Shown here piece by piece: positions 46,054 through 56,729 of a stretch of DNA of 64,000 nucleotides; the stretch's first letter is position 1, and each line of letters opens with the position of its first letter. Location of the stretch: the NCBI RefSeq assembly GCF_013817345.1, contig NZ_JACDCW010000001.1, positions 52,744-116,743 of the forward strand. Reading direction: 5' to 3'. The translations under genes and the position numbers were made by a program. Under the pieces are notes generated by a model. The model was given only the letters and a program-made list of their open reading frames with translations. It did no database searches and was not told where the DNA came from. Source of the DNA: Methylibium sp. Lineage in GTDB: Bacteria > Pseudomonadota > Gammaproteobacteria > Burkholderiales > Burkholderiaceae_C.

Positions 46054-46899
46054 TCAGGCGGCCGGCCGGTAGCCCCGGCCGAAACTGCGCACCGCGCCTT
46101 GCCCGCTAGGGCCGGCCAGCCAATTCACCAGCAGCTTGCCGCCGGGCGGATTGACGCGAAAGGATCGCATGATGTGATAGGTCGCCGCCAGGCGCGCATC
46201 GCCGGCGACCATGATTGCCAAGCCTGATTTCGCCCCGCGCGCCTGCCACACGCCGCGCTCGATCAGCGCATAGCTCTGCGTCTGCTGCGCGAGGTCAAGC
46301 ACCGCGGTGGGACCTGCGGCGGCCGTGCGGAGCCAGGGACCGAGCGGCTGCGGGCCGAGCGTTTTCCACAGCGCCTGTTCCACTTCACGCGTGCCGCTCG
46401 GCTCGCCATGGGCGACGAATCCAGCCGTGCCGCTGGCCCCGGCCTGGGCGACGCGCTGCAGCGCTGCCAAGGCATCGCGACCCCCGGCGATCCCGGCCGG
46501 ATCGCCGTCGGCTACCTGCTTGCGGCCCGTCCGCCGCGGCGCCGGCCCGACCAGCACCACTTCGCTGCGCGCCACCGGCCGGCGGTCGTGCAAGAGGTTG
46601 CGGCGTTCCAAAGCCAGTTCGTGTTCGGGTGACTGGGTGAGCGCGGCGTCGACTTCGCCGCGTTCCAGCAAGGGCAGCAGCGCACCGCCCGGGCCGGGGC
46701 GCCACTCGATCGCCAAGCCGGTATCGCGTCCGATCGCCTGCTGCAGGTGATGGGCCAGCCCGGAGCTCAGCAGGGCGCCCTCCACCGCGACGTGCAAACG
46801 CTTGGAAGCGGGGCGCTGCGCCCAAGCGGGCAGCGCCCAGACTGCCAGCACGCCGGCCAGGTGCCGACGCTGCAAGGAACCGAAATCGACGGCGGACAT
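46054..46899 (-). CDS. TupA/ModA-like oxyanion-binding periplasmic protein (orphan)
   Basis: This substrate-binding protein of about 281 residues has a signal peptide (RRHLAGVLAVWALPAWAQ) and resembles the tungstate-binding TupA family: GEVDAALTQSPEHELALERRNLLHDRRPVARSEVVLVGP, FVAHGEPSGTREVEQALWKTLG, YALIERGVW, MRSFRVNPPGGKLLVNWLAGPSGQGAVRSFGR. No permease or ATPase follows, so it is an orphan in this window. The neighbouring MOSC gene fits a molybdenum or tungsten role, but substrate is inferred. ATG 46899 is chosen (GTG 46905 is two codons upstream); TAATAT lies 6 nt before that ATG and no ribosome site is visible. Confidence 0.85.
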   Translation of the reverse strand: MSAVDFGSLQRRHLAGVLAVWALPAWAQRPASKRLHVAVEGALLSSGLAHHLQQAIGRDTGLAIEWRPGPGGALLPLLERGEVDAALTQSPEHELALERRNLLHDRRPVARSEVVLVGPAPRRTGRKQVADGDPAGIAGGRDALAALQRVAQAGASGTAGFVAHGEPSGTREVEQALWKTLGPQPLGPWLRTAAAGPTAVLDLAQQTQSYALIERGVWQARGAKSGLAIMVAGDARLAATYHIMRSFRVNPPGGKLLVNWLAGPSGQGAVRSFGRGYRPAA

Positions 46900-46905
46900 G
46901 GCCAC

Positions 46906-46911
46906 ATATTA
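46906..46911 (-). promoter_or_regulatory. -10-like hexamer before the TupA-like gene
   Basis: TAATAT (five of six to consensus) on the minus strand is followed by 6 nt and then ATG 46899. It is in an AT-rich patch between this gene and pckG. The -35 region is poor. Confidence 0.45.
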
Positions 46912-46997
46912 AGAGCGCTATAGGGGTAGGCCGTCCTCATGCGTCGCCTTGCTAAAGCCCGGCGCATGTCGCTATGCATAAAGCGCATGAAGGGCCG

Positions 46998-47026
46998 CTG
47001 TCATGGCTTAGTCACATCTCTACACT
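46998..47026 (+). promoter_or_regulatory. Candidate sigma-70 promoter of pckG
   Basis: CTGTCA (46998-47003, four of six to TTGACA) and TACACT (47021-47026, four of six to TATAAT) are separated by exactly 17 bp in an AT-richer stretch. The predicted start near 47033 gives a leader of about 100 nt before the pckG ATG. Confidence 0.45.
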
Positions 47027-47134
47027 TTTATGAACGCCTGTGCCTAATGAACTCGGTCAGTCGTGCGATGGATGCCGCCAGCGTCTGATTCGACGGGAAC
47101 TGGCGAGATCCCTCAACCCCTTACTGGAACCGCG

Positions 47135-49057
47135 ATGAACCATCCCGCAATGCAAGGTCTGCGCATCGATGCGCCGGCTTATGTCAAGAACGCACGGCTG
47201 ATCGCCTGGGTTTCCGAGATGGCTGCGTTGACGGAGCCGCAGGCAATTCACTGGTGCGACGGCTCGCAGGCGGAATACGACCGGCTATGCGCGCAACTCG
47301 TCGCGGCGGGCACGTTTCGCAAGCTCGACGAGACCAAGCGTCCCAACAGTTTCCTTGCGTGCAGCGATCCGAGCGACGTGGCCCGCGTCGAGGACCGCAC
47401 TTTCATCTGCTCCGACCAGCAGGACGATGCCGGCCCGACCAACAACTGGATGGCGCCGGCCGAGATGCGCGCCTTGCTGCAGACCGGCCGGGCCGATGGC
47501 ACGCCGGCCCTTTTTAAGGGGTGCATGCGCGGGCGCACGATGTACGTGGTGCCCTTCTCGATGGGCCCGCTCGGCTCGCCGATCGCACACATCGGCATCG
47601 AGCTCAGCGACTCGCCCTACGTGGCCGTCAACATGAAACTGATGACGCGCATGGGGCGGCCGGTGCTGGAGGTGCTGGGCGAAGACGGCGAATTCGTGCC
47701 CTGCATGCACACCGTGGGGGCGCCGCTCGAGCGGGGACAGAAAGACGTGCCCTGGCCGTGCAACCCGACCAAGTACATCGTCCACTACCCGGACACGCGC
47801 GAAATCTGGAGCTACGGCTCCGGTTACGGCGGCAATGCGCTTCTCGGCAAGAAGTGCTTTGCACTGCGCATCGCGTCGACGATGGGCCGCCGGGACGTCG
47901 AGGCCGATGGCCTGGGCTGGCTGGCCGAGCACATGCTGGTGCTGGGCGTCGAAAACCCGCAGGGCGAGAAATTCCACGTTGCCGCCGCCTTCCCCAGCGC
48001 CTGCGGCAAGACGAATTTCGCCATGCTCGTGCCGCCGTCCGGCTTCGAGGGCTGGAAGGTCACCACCATCGGCGACGACATCGCCTGGATCAAACCCGGC
48101 GCGGACGGCCGGCTCTACGCCATCAACCCCGAAGCCGGCTATTTCGGCGTGGCGCCGGGCACCAACGAGCAGACCAATCCGAACTGCATGGCTTCGCTGA
48201 AACGCGACGCGATCTTCACCAACGTGGCACTCACCGACGACGGCGATGTGTGGTGGGAAGGCATGACCGAGCAGCCGCCTGCTCACCTGATCGACTGGCA
48301 GGGCAAGGACTGGACGCCGGCGCTGGCCCGCGAGCAGGCCACGCTCGGCAAGCCCAAGCCGGCCGCGCATCCCAACGCGCGCTTCACCGTGGCCGCCACC
48401 AATAACCCGGTGCTCGACGCCAACTGGGACAACCCGGTGGGCGTGCCGATCGACGCCTTCATCTTCGGCGGCCGCCGTTCGACCACGGTGCCGTTGGTGA
48501 CCGAGGCGCGCAACTGGGTCGAAGGCGTCTACATGGCCGCGACCATGGGCTCGGAAACCACCGCCGCGGCGGCCGGCGCGCAGGGCGTCGTGCGACGCGA
48601 CCCGTTCGCGATGCTGCCCTTCATGGGCTACAACATGAGCGACTACTTCGGCCATTGGCTGGCGCTGGGCCGCAAGCTGCAAACGCTGTGCGAGCGCTCA
48701 GGGGCGAAGCTGCCGCAGATTTACTGCGTCAATTGGTTCCGCAAGGGAGCAGATGGCAAGTTCGTCTGGCCGGGTTACGGCGAAAACATGCGCGTGCTGC
48801 AGTGGATGCTCGAACGCGTGCGTGGCCGGGCGCAGGGCACCGAGCACGCCTTCGGCATCAGCCCGCGCTATCAAGACCTGGCGTGGCGCGACCTTGCTTT
48901 CACGCCGGACCAGTTCGCTAGCGTGATCGGCATCGATCGCGCCGCTTGGCAGCAGGAGCTCAAGCTCCACGAGGAGCTGTTCAGCCAGCTCGCCCATCAT
49001 CTGCCGGGCGAACTGATCGACACCAAGCTGCGCATAGAGCAGCGGCTAGCGGCCTGA
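47135..49057 (+). CDS. pckG: Phosphoenolpyruvate carboxykinase (GTP)
   Basis: This 640-residue GTP-dependent PEPCK converts oxaloacetate to PEP in gluconeogenesis. Visible sites: [21 protein letters not shown] (substrate loop), kinase-1 P-loop [13 protein letters not shown] (with the reactive Cys), kinase-2 [13 protein letters not shown], and [16 protein letters not shown]. The ATG at 47135 gives the family-length protein; GGAA 7 nt upstream is a weak ribosome site. It is monocistronic: a candidate promoter lies upstream and an intrinsic terminator downstream at 49097-49120. A long antisense open frame through it is a coding shadow. Confidence 0.97.
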   Translation: MNHPAMQGLRIDAPAYVKNARLIAWVSEMAALTEPQAIHWCDGSQAEYDRLCAQLVAAGTFRKLDETKRPNSFLACSDPSDVARVEDRTFICSDQQDDAGPTNNWMAPAEMRALLQTGRADGTPALFKGCMRGRTMYVVPFSMGPLGSPIAHIGIELSDSPYVAVNMKLMTRMGRPVLEVLGEDGEFVPCMHTVGAPLERGQKDVPWPCNPTKYIVHYPDTREIWSYGSGYGGNALLGKKCFALRIASTMGRRDVEADGLGWLAEHMLVLGVENPQGEKFHVAAAFPSACGKTNFAMLVPPSGFEGWKVTTIGDDIAWIKPGADGRLYAINPEAGYFGVAPGTNEQTNPNCMASLKRDAIFTNVALTDDGDVWWEGMTEQPPAHLIDWQGKDWTPALAREQATLGKPKPAAHPNARFTVAATNNPVLDANWDNPVGVPIDAFIFGGRRSTTVPLVTEARNWVEGVYMAATMGSETTAAAAGAQGVVRRDPFAMLPFMGYNMSDYFGHWLALGRKLQTLCERSGAKLPQIYCVNWFRKGADGKFVWPGYGENMRVLQWMLERVRGRAQGTEHAFGISPRYQDLAWRDLAFTPDQFASVIGIDRAAWQQELKLHEELFSQLAHHLPGELIDTKLRIEQRLAA

Positions 49058-49096
49058 ACAGTCGGAGCCCCTCCGCGGACAGCCCTGGGCTGATTC

Positions 49097-49120
49097 GGGC
49101 CGCCTTCGAGCGGCCCTTTT
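49097..49120 (+). terminator. Intrinsic terminator of pckG
   Basis: GGGCCGC (49097-49103) pairs with GCGGCCC (49110-49116) around CTTCGA, followed by TTTT. It lies 40 bp after the pckG stop. Confidence 0.75.
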
Positions 49121-49150
49121 CATGTCGGACTCAATCGTTCACGTGCGCGG

Positions 49151-49375
49151 TCACGGGCGCACGGAACCGCCGCGGTAAAGCGCGTCCACGTTGCGACGAG
49201 CATCGGGTTCGTTCAGCGACACGGCGCTGAATTGATCGGCCCAAGCGTTAGGTTTGCGAGCGCTCACCATCAGATCGAAGAAGTGCCACAGTGCATAGGC
49301 CGCTTGAGCAAGCGGCTCTGCACCACGCGGCGCCTGGGTGCGAAAGGTGGGCAGTTGGATGGACAGCGTGGTCAT
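49151..49375 (-). CDS. Small hypothetical protein
   Basis: This is a 74-residue open frame with no recognised domain. The sequence begins with a hydroxyl-rich stretch (MTTLSIQLPTFRTQAPRGAEP), then AQAAYALWHFFDLMVSARKPNAWADQF and an Arg-rich end. The amphipathic middle segment resembles short hypothetical proteins found in Burkholderiales, but I cannot name it. It is isolated between the pckG terminator and the UPF0149 gene and reads toward pckG. Upstream there is AAGCTTTC/AGAAG-type sequence rather than a clear ribosome site. Moderately likely to be real, given that no other frame explains this stretch. Confidence 0.5.
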   Translation of the reverse strand: MTTLSIQLPTFRTQAPRGAEPLAQAAYALWHFFDLMVSARKPNAWADQFSAVSLNEPDARRNVDALYRGGSVRP

Positions 49376-49467
49376 GAGAAGCTTTCAGAAGAGAAGCCTG
49401 ATTCTAGGGTAAACCCTCATTCCTCGTCAGATCCTTGGTCGGTCGTTTGCCACGCTTGCGGCCATAG

Positions 49468-49473
49468 GACAAT
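49468..49473 (+). promoter_or_regulatory. -10-like hexamer before the UPF0149 gene
   Basis: GACAAT at 49468-49473 is followed by TGTTCG and then the ATG at 49480. No Shine-Dalgarno sequence. Same hexamer and spacing class as rlmJ and tgt. Confidence 0.45.
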
Positions 49474-49479
49474 TGTTCG

Positions 49480-50244
49480 ATGCCTGATTCAATGACTTCG
49501 ACACCCCTGAGCGACGCCGAAATCGGCGAACTCGACGATCTGCTGGCCGCGATTCCCGAGCCGCTCCAAGCGCTCGACGTGGTGATGCTCGACGGCTACC
49601 TGTGCGGCGTACTGGCGCAGCCGGTGCTGATCGACGCCGCCGACTGGCTGCCGCCGGCATTCGACTGGAACTGGGGCGACCCGGAACAGCCCGGCGCCGG
49701 CCAGGCGCTCACGCTGGAAACACCCGGCTGGCACGCCGCCAAGCACGAGCGACTGCTCGCACTGGTGATGCGCCATCACGCGGTGCTGGAGCGCCAGTTG
49801 CGCGAAGACGCCTGGTTCGATCCGCTGGTGATGCAGCCCGAGAGCGACGAAGGCCTGCCGCTCGAAGGCACCGCCGCCGTTGTGCCGGCTCTGGCGCCGT
49901 GGGCGGTCGGCTTCGAGCACGCGCTCAATCAGTTCGTTGCCCTCGAGTCCTTGACGGCCAGCGAACTGCCCGACCTGCTGGCCTGCGTGCGCCGTCATCT
50001 GCCGGAGCAGGAAGGCGATGACCAGGCCTTCACCCGGGCGCTCGACAGCGAACACCCGCTGCGCACTCTGGACGAGGCCATCGAGGATCTCGTCGGCAAC
50101 GTGGTCGCGATCTGCGATCTTGCCCGCGGCGAACGGCTCAAGGTCGAGACCGTGCGCCGCGCAGGCCCCAAGGTCGGGCGCAACGATCCCTGCCCTTGCG
50201 GCAGCGGAAAGAAGTTCAAGCAATGCCACGGCCGCGAGGCGTGA
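49480..50244 (+). CDS. UPF0149/YecA-family protein with C-terminal SEC-C zinc motif
   Basis: This 254-residue protein has an N-terminal UPF0149 (YgfB/YecA-like) helical domain, about residues 10-190, starting [44 protein letters not shown]-terminal SEC-C motif, [17 protein letters not shown], should bind one zinc with three Cys and a His. YecA proteins in E. coli bind ribosomes and SecA-related partners through this motif, so a role near protein targeting is possible. It is followed 56 bp later by a phosphoesterase gene. Confidence 0.9.
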   Translation: MPDSMTSTPLSDAEIGELDDLLAAIPEPLQALDVVMLDGYLCGVLAQPVLIDAADWLPPAFDWNWGDPEQPGAGQALTLETPGWHAAKHERLLALVMRHHAVLERQLREDAWFDPLVMQPESDEGLPLEGTAAVVPALAPWAVGFEHALNQFVALESLTASELPDLLACVRRHLPEQEGDDQAFTRALDSEHPLRTLDEAIEDLVGNVVAICDLARGERLKVETVRRAGPKVGRNDPCPCGSGKKFKQCHGREA

Positions 50245-50300
50245 GCCGCACGCGCGGCGCGGTGTACGCGGTCTGCGCGGTTTGAACCGGGCCAGCCGCG

Positions 50301-51092
50301 ATGCGCTTGCAACTGCTGTCCGACCTGCACCTAGAAACCGAAGCCTTCGCGCCGCAGCCGGCGCCCGACGCCGAGTTGCTAATACTGGCCGGCGACATCG
50401 ACAGCACCTGGGTCGGCTTGGAGCGCTTTGCGTCCTGGCCGCGGCCGGTGCTCTTCGTCGCCGGCAACCATGAATTCGACCGGCGCGAACTGAACACCGC
50501 CTGGCCGGCCTTGCGGGCGCGCTGCACCGCGCTCGGCATCGACCTGCTCGAACGCGAGGAGCGGGTGCTGCGCGGTGACGACGGGCGGCGCATCCGCTTC
50601 GTCGGCACCACGCGCTGGTGCGATTTCGACCTCTTCGGCGAGGCCCGGCGTGACCGCTGCCAACGCGCTGCGCGGTATTTCGTCGAGGTGATGCGGTCCA
50701 CGCGGGACGGCTTGGTGCTCGACGCGGCGGCCGTGCGCGAAGAGGCGTTGGCTTGTCGCGACTGGCTGGTCCGAACGCTTTCGGGGCCTGCCGATGACGC
50801 CAAGCAGGCCGATGCAACAGTAGTTATCACTCACTATGCTCCGAGCCTACGAAGCGTCGATCCGCGTTACGGCGAGCAGCCGGGCACAGCGAGCTTCTGC
50901 AATGCCGATGACGACCTGCTGCCGCTCGCTGACCTGTGGCTGCACGGGCACCTGCACTGCCGACATGACTACCGGGTTGCCCACCCCGCAGGCACGCCGC
51001 GCGCTTTCACCCGCGTGGTCAGCAACGCGCGCGGTCACAGCCAGAAAGGCGAGTCGAACGGGCACGACGGTTTGAAGTGCATGACTGTGTGA
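50301..51092 (+). CDS. Calcineurin-like metallophosphoesterase
   Basis: This 263-residue metallophosphoesterase has the dimetal motifs in order: DLHLE (D-x-H near residue 9), LLILAGDID (GD), FVAGNHEFDRRELN (GNHE), VVITHYAPS (H) and LWLHGHLHCRHDYRV (GHxH). All expected metal ligands are present. The N-terminus MRLQLLSDLHLETEAF is typical of the family of small cytosolic phosphoesterases. Substrate cannot be predicted. It lies downstream of the UPF0149 gene on the same strand and is convergent with argP; 173 bp without a gene separate them. Confidence 0.92.
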   Translation: MRLQLLSDLHLETEAFAPQPAPDAELLILAGDIDSTWVGLERFASWPRPVLFVAGNHEFDRRELNTAWPALRARCTALGIDLLEREERVLRGDDGRRIRFVGTTRWCDFDLFGEARRDRCQRAARYFVEVMRSTRDGLVLDAAAVREEALACRDWLVRTLSGPADDAKQADATVVITHYAPSLRSVDPRYGEQPGTASFCNADDDLLPLADLWLHGHLHCRHDYRVAHPAGTPRAFTRVVSNARGHSQKGESNGHDGLKCMTV

Positions 51093-51265
51093 TGGTGCGG
51101 GGCGGTATGGGTTCATGCTAAGACGCCTCGTCGAGGCGGCACGCCAGTAAGTAAGAGGGTCCAGCAGGATCGGGCTCGAACGCTCGATGGATCAGGAGGG
51201 CTCGAAGTCGCGCGCCCGTAACTCGTTGCCACAACGCTCCGGCCGGCCGCCGGCACCGCACCAGT

Positions 51266-52204
51266 TCAATGGCGCAGGGCCTGCTCAGCGCCCGCAACCA
51301 GTGCCGCCCCGACTTCATCGAGCCGCGCCGCACGTACCGGTGCCGCGAGCTCGCTGCCCAGCTTCCACTGGTGCCAATGCAGCATCACGTCGATGCCGAC
51401 TTCCGGTCGCAACTGAAGCAACCCGCCGCGCTGCATGCGCTCGCGCGCCTGCAGCTCAGGCACGACCCCGATGCCCCAGCCCAGTTCCGCCGCCCGCACG
51501 TAGGCCTCCGATGAAGGCACGAAGCGCTCTGCCAGCTTCGGCGCGCGCACGCCGAAGGCGCGAGCCACCCACTGCGCCTGCATGTCGTCCTTGCGGTTGA
51601 AGACCAGGAAAGGCGTGCGCGCAAAGTTCCCGCGGTGCAGACCGCCGGCTGCGTCACCGCCCAGCTCGCGCTGAACGAAGCCGGGACTGGCCACCGCGAT
51701 GTAGCGCATCGCCCCCAGCGGCGTGACGCGGCAGCCCCGAAGCGCCCGCGCCACGGTGGAAACGCAACCCAGCACCTGGCCCTGGCGCAGCCACTCGTGA
51801 GTGAAGTCCTGGTCGTCGACGATGAGCTCCAGCCCGAATCCCTCCTGCAGCCCCTGCTGCACCAGAGGGTCCAGGGCCGGCAGCACCCAGGTCGCCAGGC
51901 TGTCGGCATTGACGGCGATCGGCAGCCGCGACTGCGACTGCACCTGCTCGCCAAGTTCGCGCGCCACGTCGGCACGCATTGCCTGCATCTGGCGGGCGAA
52001 GCGCAGCAGCACCTTGCCCGGTTCGGTGAGCCGCAGCGGCCGGGAGCGCACCACCAGCAACTGCCCCGACTGCGTTTCGAGTGCGCGCAGCCGCTGCGAG
52101 ACGGCCGACTGGGTGATCGACAGGCGCTGCGCGGCACGCTCGAAGCTGCCGTCGTCGGCGAGCGCGGCCAGGCAGTCGAGGGCGGCGGGATCGAGGTCTT
52201 GCAT
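51266..52204 (-). CDS. argP: LysR-family regulator ArgP
   Basis: This 312-residue LysR regulator of the ArgP (IciA) type is known for lysine/arginine-responsive control of the exporter ArgO. The helix-turn-helix is in residues 1-60 (SFERAAQRLSITQSAVSQRLRALE). ArgP-specific stretches in the effector domain include LPIAVNADSLATWVLPAL, LVDDQDFT-like LIVDDQDFTHEWLRQGQVLGCVS and RYIAVASPGFV. It is divergent from dadA across 131 bp, so it may control dadA or itself; no argO gene is nearby. Confidence 0.92.
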   Translation of the reverse strand: MQDLDPAALDCLAALADDGSFERAAQRLSITQSAVSQRLRALETQSGQLLVVRSRPLRLTEPGKVLLRFARQMQAMRADVARELGEQVQSQSRLPIAVNADSLATWVLPALDPLVQQGLQEGFGLELIVDDQDFTHEWLRQGQVLGCVSTVARALRGCRVTPLGAMRYIAVASPGFVQRELGGDAAGGLHRGNFARTPFLVFNRKDDMQAQWVARAFGVRAPKLAERFVPSSEAYVRAAELGWGIGVVPELQARERMQRGGLLQLRPEVGIDVMLHWHQWKLGSELAAPVRAARLDEVGAALVAGAEQALRH

Positions 52205-52225
52205 GGCGTGTTCTGCGCTTCCGCT

Positions 52226-52258
52226 ATCAGAAAAGCTAATGAATAAAGAATAACGTTA
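52226..52258. promoter_or_regulatory. Divergent argP-dadA control region with dyad motifs
   Basis: The AT-rich patch contains an imperfect dyad ATCAG-N5-CTAAT (52226-52240) and a palindrome TAACGTTA (52251-52258). Both are plausible LysR-type binding elements between the divergent starts. Assigned by eye. Confidence 0.4.
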
Positions 52259-52335
52259 ATGTCGCTTCACTTCAGCGGGGCGTCTCCGCAAAATCGAGGC
52301 ACCGCGAACGGCCTGAAGCCTCGAAGGGATCTTTC

Positions 52336-53646
52336 ATGAAAGTCATCGTCCTGGGTGCCGGCATCGTCGGCGTGAGCACCGCCTGGTACCTGCTCGAGCA
52401 AGGCCACGAGGTCACCGTCGTTGATCGCCAGAGCGACGCGGCCATGGAAACCAGCTTTGCCAACGGCGCGCAGATCTCCGTGAGCTTTTGCGAGCCCTGG
52501 GCCAATGCCCAGGCGCCGCTCAAGTTGCTGAAGTGGCTCACCCGGGCCGATTCGCCGTTGCTGTTTCGCCCCCGGCTCGATCCCTGGCAGTGGCGCTGGA
52601 GCCTCGCTTTTCTGAGCCAATGCAGCGACGCCGCCTTCGAGCGCAATGTGCAACAGCTCGTCGCCCTCGGCCGGTACAGCCAGGAGTCGCTCAAGTCCCT
52701 GGTTGCGGCGACGGGCATTGACTATCACCGCATCGAGCGCGGCATCCTGCATTTCTTCTCCAGCGAGAGGGACTTCGAGGCCGGTGCCGCGGGCGCCGAG
52801 CTGATGCGCCGGCACGGCGTGGACCGGCGCGTGTTGTCGCCCGGGCAGGTGCTCGAGGTGGAGCCGGCTCTGGCCGCCTACGGCCCGCAGTTGGCCGGCG
52901 GCACCTACACGCCCAGCGACGAGTCGGGCGATGCGCGCGTGTTCACGCAACAGCTCGCGCAGCGCTGCACCCTGCGCGGGGCACGCTTCCTGTTCGGCCA
53001 TGCGGTGCAGGCGCTGGAGCGCACCGGCGGCGAGATCAGCGCCGCGCACGTCATCGACACGGCGACACAGCAGCGCCGCGAATTGCGCGCCGATGCCTTC
53101 GTCGCCGCGCTGGGTAGCTTCACCGCGCCGCTGCTGCGGCCGCTGGGCGTGAACCTGAACATCTATCCGGCCAAGGGCTACTCCGCGACTCTGAAGCTCA
53201 AGGTGCCCGAGCGCGCGAGCGTCGTGAGCATGATCGACGACAGCCGCAAGATCGCGATCTCGCGGTTGGGCGACCAGGTGCGCATCGCCGGCACCGCCGA
53301 GCTCGCGGGCTACGACACGAGCCTGGACGGCCCGACCGCGCGCACCCGCTGCGCGGCGCTGGTGAGCCGCTACGAGGAGCTGTTTCCCGGCGTGGCGCAT
53401 CTGGACGAGCCGAGTTTCTGGGCCGGCCTGCGACCGAGCACGCCCACCAACATTCCCTACATCGGCCGCAGCCGCATCGCCAACCTGTGGCTCAACGCCG
53501 GCCACGGCACCTTGGGCTGGACGCATGGCGCCGGCTCCGGGCGCGCGCTGGCCGAATTGATCAGCGGCAAGCGCCCGGCGCTGGACTTTCGCTTTCACGG
53601 CCAGCCGGCGCCGCGGGCCTTGGGAGAACTCGCGGCGAGCGTGTGA
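52336..53646 (+). CDS. dadA: D-amino acid dehydrogenase small subunit DadA
   Basis: This 436-residue FAD enzyme oxidises D-amino acids (mainly D-alanine) to oxoacids and feeds electrons to the respiratory chain. The FAD fold is at the N-terminus (KVIVLGAGIVGVSTAWYLLEQGHEVTVVDRQ). Family stretches: FANGAQISVSFCEPWA, GILHFF, YTPSDESGDARVFTQQLA, NIYPAKGYSATL and FWAGLRPSTPTNIPYIG, ending LNAGHGTLGWTHGAGSGRALAELISG. It is divergent from argP. The 352 bp downstream carry 72-bp direct repeats and a strong terminator but no recognisable gene. Confidence 0.95.
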   Translation: MKVIVLGAGIVGVSTAWYLLEQGHEVTVVDRQSDAAMETSFANGAQISVSFCEPWANAQAPLKLLKWLTRADSPLLFRPRLDPWQWRWSLAFLSQCSDAAFERNVQQLVALGRYSQESLKSLVAATGIDYHRIERGILHFFSSERDFEAGAAGAELMRRHGVDRRVLSPGQVLEVEPALAAYGPQLAGGTYTPSDESGDARVFTQQLAQRCTLRGARFLFGHAVQALERTGGEISAAHVIDTATQQRRELRADAFVAALGSFTAPLLRPLGVNLNIYPAKGYSATLKLKVPERASVVSMIDDSRKIAISRLGDQVRIAGTAELAGYDTSLDGPTARTRCAALVSRYEELFPGVAHLDEPSFWAGLRPSTPTNIPYIGRSRIANLWLNAGHGTLGWTHGAGSGRALAELISGKRPALDFRFHGQPAPRALGELAASV

Positions 53647-53688
53647 AGACGCGGCGCGCCGCACGCAACGGGGAGCATGCTGCGGTCG

Positions 53689-53832
53689 CGCTACGTCGCT
53701 ATGGACCGTGCGCACAGCCGGGGCAAGGTTGCCGGGTCTTTATGGCCGCCGCAGAAGTCTCGCTGCGTCGCTATGGACGGTGCGCACAGCCGGTGTGCAA
53801 GCCCGGTCCTACATTCTTGGGATGGGTTCGCA
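53689..53832. repeat. Two tandem imperfect 72-bp repeats downstream of dadA
   Basis: The first 33 bp of each unit (53689-53721 and 53761-53793) match at 31 of 33 positions and share GTCGCTATGGAC and GTGCGCACAGCCGG. The distance between them is exactly 72 bp, and the remainder is diverged. The 352-bp stretch from 53647 to 53998 holds no open frame I can support; apart from these repeats it ends with a hairpin GTCCTT-TCTG-AAGGAC (about 53942-53957) and an intrinsic terminator. Confidence 0.7.
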
Positions 53833-53962
53833 ACGAGCCGACTTCTACAGTCTTCGGATTCGCTGCCGCGCTGTTCTTCGGAACTCGGCGTGTCGGCCCT
53901 CGCAGGCGGCTGTGCCCCGCGAAGTGACCGGTCCCAACGACGTCCTTTCTGAAGGACTTCCC

Positions 53963-53995
53963 CAGCCCACCCTTCAACGGGTGGGCTGTTTTTTT
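53963..53995 (+). terminator. Strong intrinsic terminator far downstream of dadA
   Basis: CAGCCCACCC (53963-53972) pairs with GGGTGGGCTG (53979-53988) around TTCAAC, followed by TTTTTTT (53989-53995). It is 317 bp after dadA, just before the end of the convergent LysR gene. It may end the dadA transcript or an unannotated small RNA from the repeat region. Confidence 0.85.
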
Positions 53996-53998
53996 GGC

Positions 53999-54946
53999 TC
54001 AGCCGAAACCGGCGGCGAGCGCGGCACGCAGATGCTCGACCAGCGCACGCACCGCTCGCGGCACCTGCGGGCTCCACGGCCGCAGCGCGTACACCGCATC
54101 GCCGAAAAAGCCGATCGGCCGCCACAGCGGCAGCAACTCGCGCAGGCGCCCAGCCTTGAGCGCGGCCGCGGCGCTGAAGTCGGGCAACAGGCCGATGCCC
54201 AGGCCCGCCAGCACCGCGTCGCGCAGCACTTCGGAATTGTTGACGCGCAGCGCGCCGCTCACTGTCACGCGCACGCGCTCCGGCTCCGCCGCGGCACGGG
54301 AGCCGCGCACCGGCAGCCGCTCGAAGGGCCAGACCGCCGGGCCGGGGCGCAGATAGGCCACGCAGTCGTGCGCGGCCAGATCGCCCGGATGCTCGGGCAC
54401 TCCGCGCCGGCGCAGGTAAGCAGGGGTGGCGACCAGCAAAGTCCGCGACGCGCACAGCTTCCAGGCGACGTGGCTGTCGGGCGGCGTGCTGGTGTGGCGC
54501 ACGCCGAGATCGAAGCCCTCGTGCGCCAGGTTGACCACCCGGTCCTCGAGGGCGAGGTCCACGCGGATACCCGGCCAGGCGCGCAGGAAGGGTTCGAGCT
54601 GCGGCGCCACCTGCTGGCGACCGAGGGCGACCGGGGCGCTCACCCGTAGCAGGCCGCGCGGCTGCAGGGCGAGGTCGCGCACGGCGGCCAGGCCCTGCTC
54701 GATCTGCGTGAAGCCGGCCGAGGTCTCGTCGACCAGTTGCCGGCCGGCTTCGGTGAGCCGCACGCTGCGCGTGGTGCGCTGCAGGAGCGGCACGCCCACG
54801 CTGCGCTCCAGTTCGGCGATGCGCTGGCTCACCGCCGCTTTCGACAGGCCGAGCCGCTGGGCGGCCTGCGTGAAGCTGCCGAGCTGCGCAACCAGCCCGA
54901 GCGCATGCACGTGGGCCCACAGCGGCGGCGTCGGTGTCGTCGTCAT
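53999..54946 (-). CDS. LysR-family transcriptional regulator
   Basis: This 315-residue LysR regulator has its winged helix-turn-helix in residues 10-65 ([47 protein letters not shown]). The effector domain has [24 protein letters not shown] and [19 protein letters not shown], in the CrgA/DsdC-like group. It is divergent from mmsA with a 102-bp gap. A perfect ATTGTTC-N8-GAACAAT inverted repeat 6 bp before its start is a likely autoregulatory and mmsA-controlling site. Its effector is unknown; a valine- or inositol-related metabolite would fit the target. Confidence 0.92.
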   Translation of the reverse strand: MTTTPTPPLWAHVHALGLVAQLGSFTQAAQRLGLSKAAVSQRIAELERSVGVPLLQRTTRSVRLTEAGRQLVDETSAGFTQIEQGLAAVRDLALQPRGLLRVSAPVALGRQQVAPQLEPFLRAWPGIRVDLALEDRVVNLAHEGFDLGVRHTSTPPDSHVAWKLCASRTLLVATPAYLRRRGVPEHPGDLAAHDCVAYLRPGPAVWPFERLPVRGSRAAAEPERVRVTVSGALRVNNSEVLRDAVLAGLGIGLLPDFSAAAALKAGRLRELLPLWRPIGFFGDAVYALRPWSPQVPRAVRALVEHLRAALAAGFG

Positions 54947-54951
54947 CGCCC

Positions 54952-54973
54952 ATTGTTCACTACAGCGAACAAT
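54952..54973. promoter_or_regulatory. LysR operator between the LysR gene and mmsA
   Basis: ATTGTTC (54952-54958) and GAACAAT (54967-54973) form a perfect 7-bp inverted repeat with an 8-bp spacer and fit the T-N11-A LysR box. It lies 6 bp from the regulator's ATG and 76 bp from mmsA. Confidence 0.65.
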
Positions 54974-55048
54974 GAAGTCAGCTCCTTCGCCTGTTCAGCC
55001 CGGCGTGCAGCGCCTAGTCTTAAGCGTTGTACCTGCAAGGAGATCATC

Positions 55049-56569
<1,521 letters not shown>

Positions 56570-56578
56570 GACCCGGTG

Positions 56579-56612
56579 AAAAAAAGCGAGGCCGGAAAGC
56601 CTCGCTTTTTCG
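56579..56612. terminator. Bidirectional intrinsic terminator after mmsA
   Basis: AAAAAGCGAGGC (56581-56592) pairs perfectly with GCCTCGCTTTTT (56599-56610) around CGGAAA. T-runs in both orientations make it suitable to end transcripts from mmsA and from the opposing strand. Confidence 0.9.
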
Positions 56613-56667
56613 TTGTCTGCCGGGGCGCCGGCAGCCGCTTGCGCTCCGAAGAGGCTCCACGGCCACC

Positions 56668-56727
56668 TTCCGGCTCGCGGGTGCCTTGACTATCGCAACG
56701 GCTGCCGCGTTCAGCGGCGCACGCGGG
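56668..56727. repeat. Dispersed intergenic repeat, copy B
   Basis: It shares TTCCGGCTCGCGGGTGCCTTG and CGCAACGGCTGCCGCGT with copy A at 7115-7169, with a 3-bp difference in the joining segment. It directly follows the stop codon of the PEP-CTERM gene. Confidence 0.6.
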
Positions 56728-56729
56728 CC

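Noticed and set aside
47285..48682. 465-codon minus-strand frame antisense to pckG
   Set aside because: His/Arg/Gly-rich shadow; pckG carries all catalytic loops on the plus strand.
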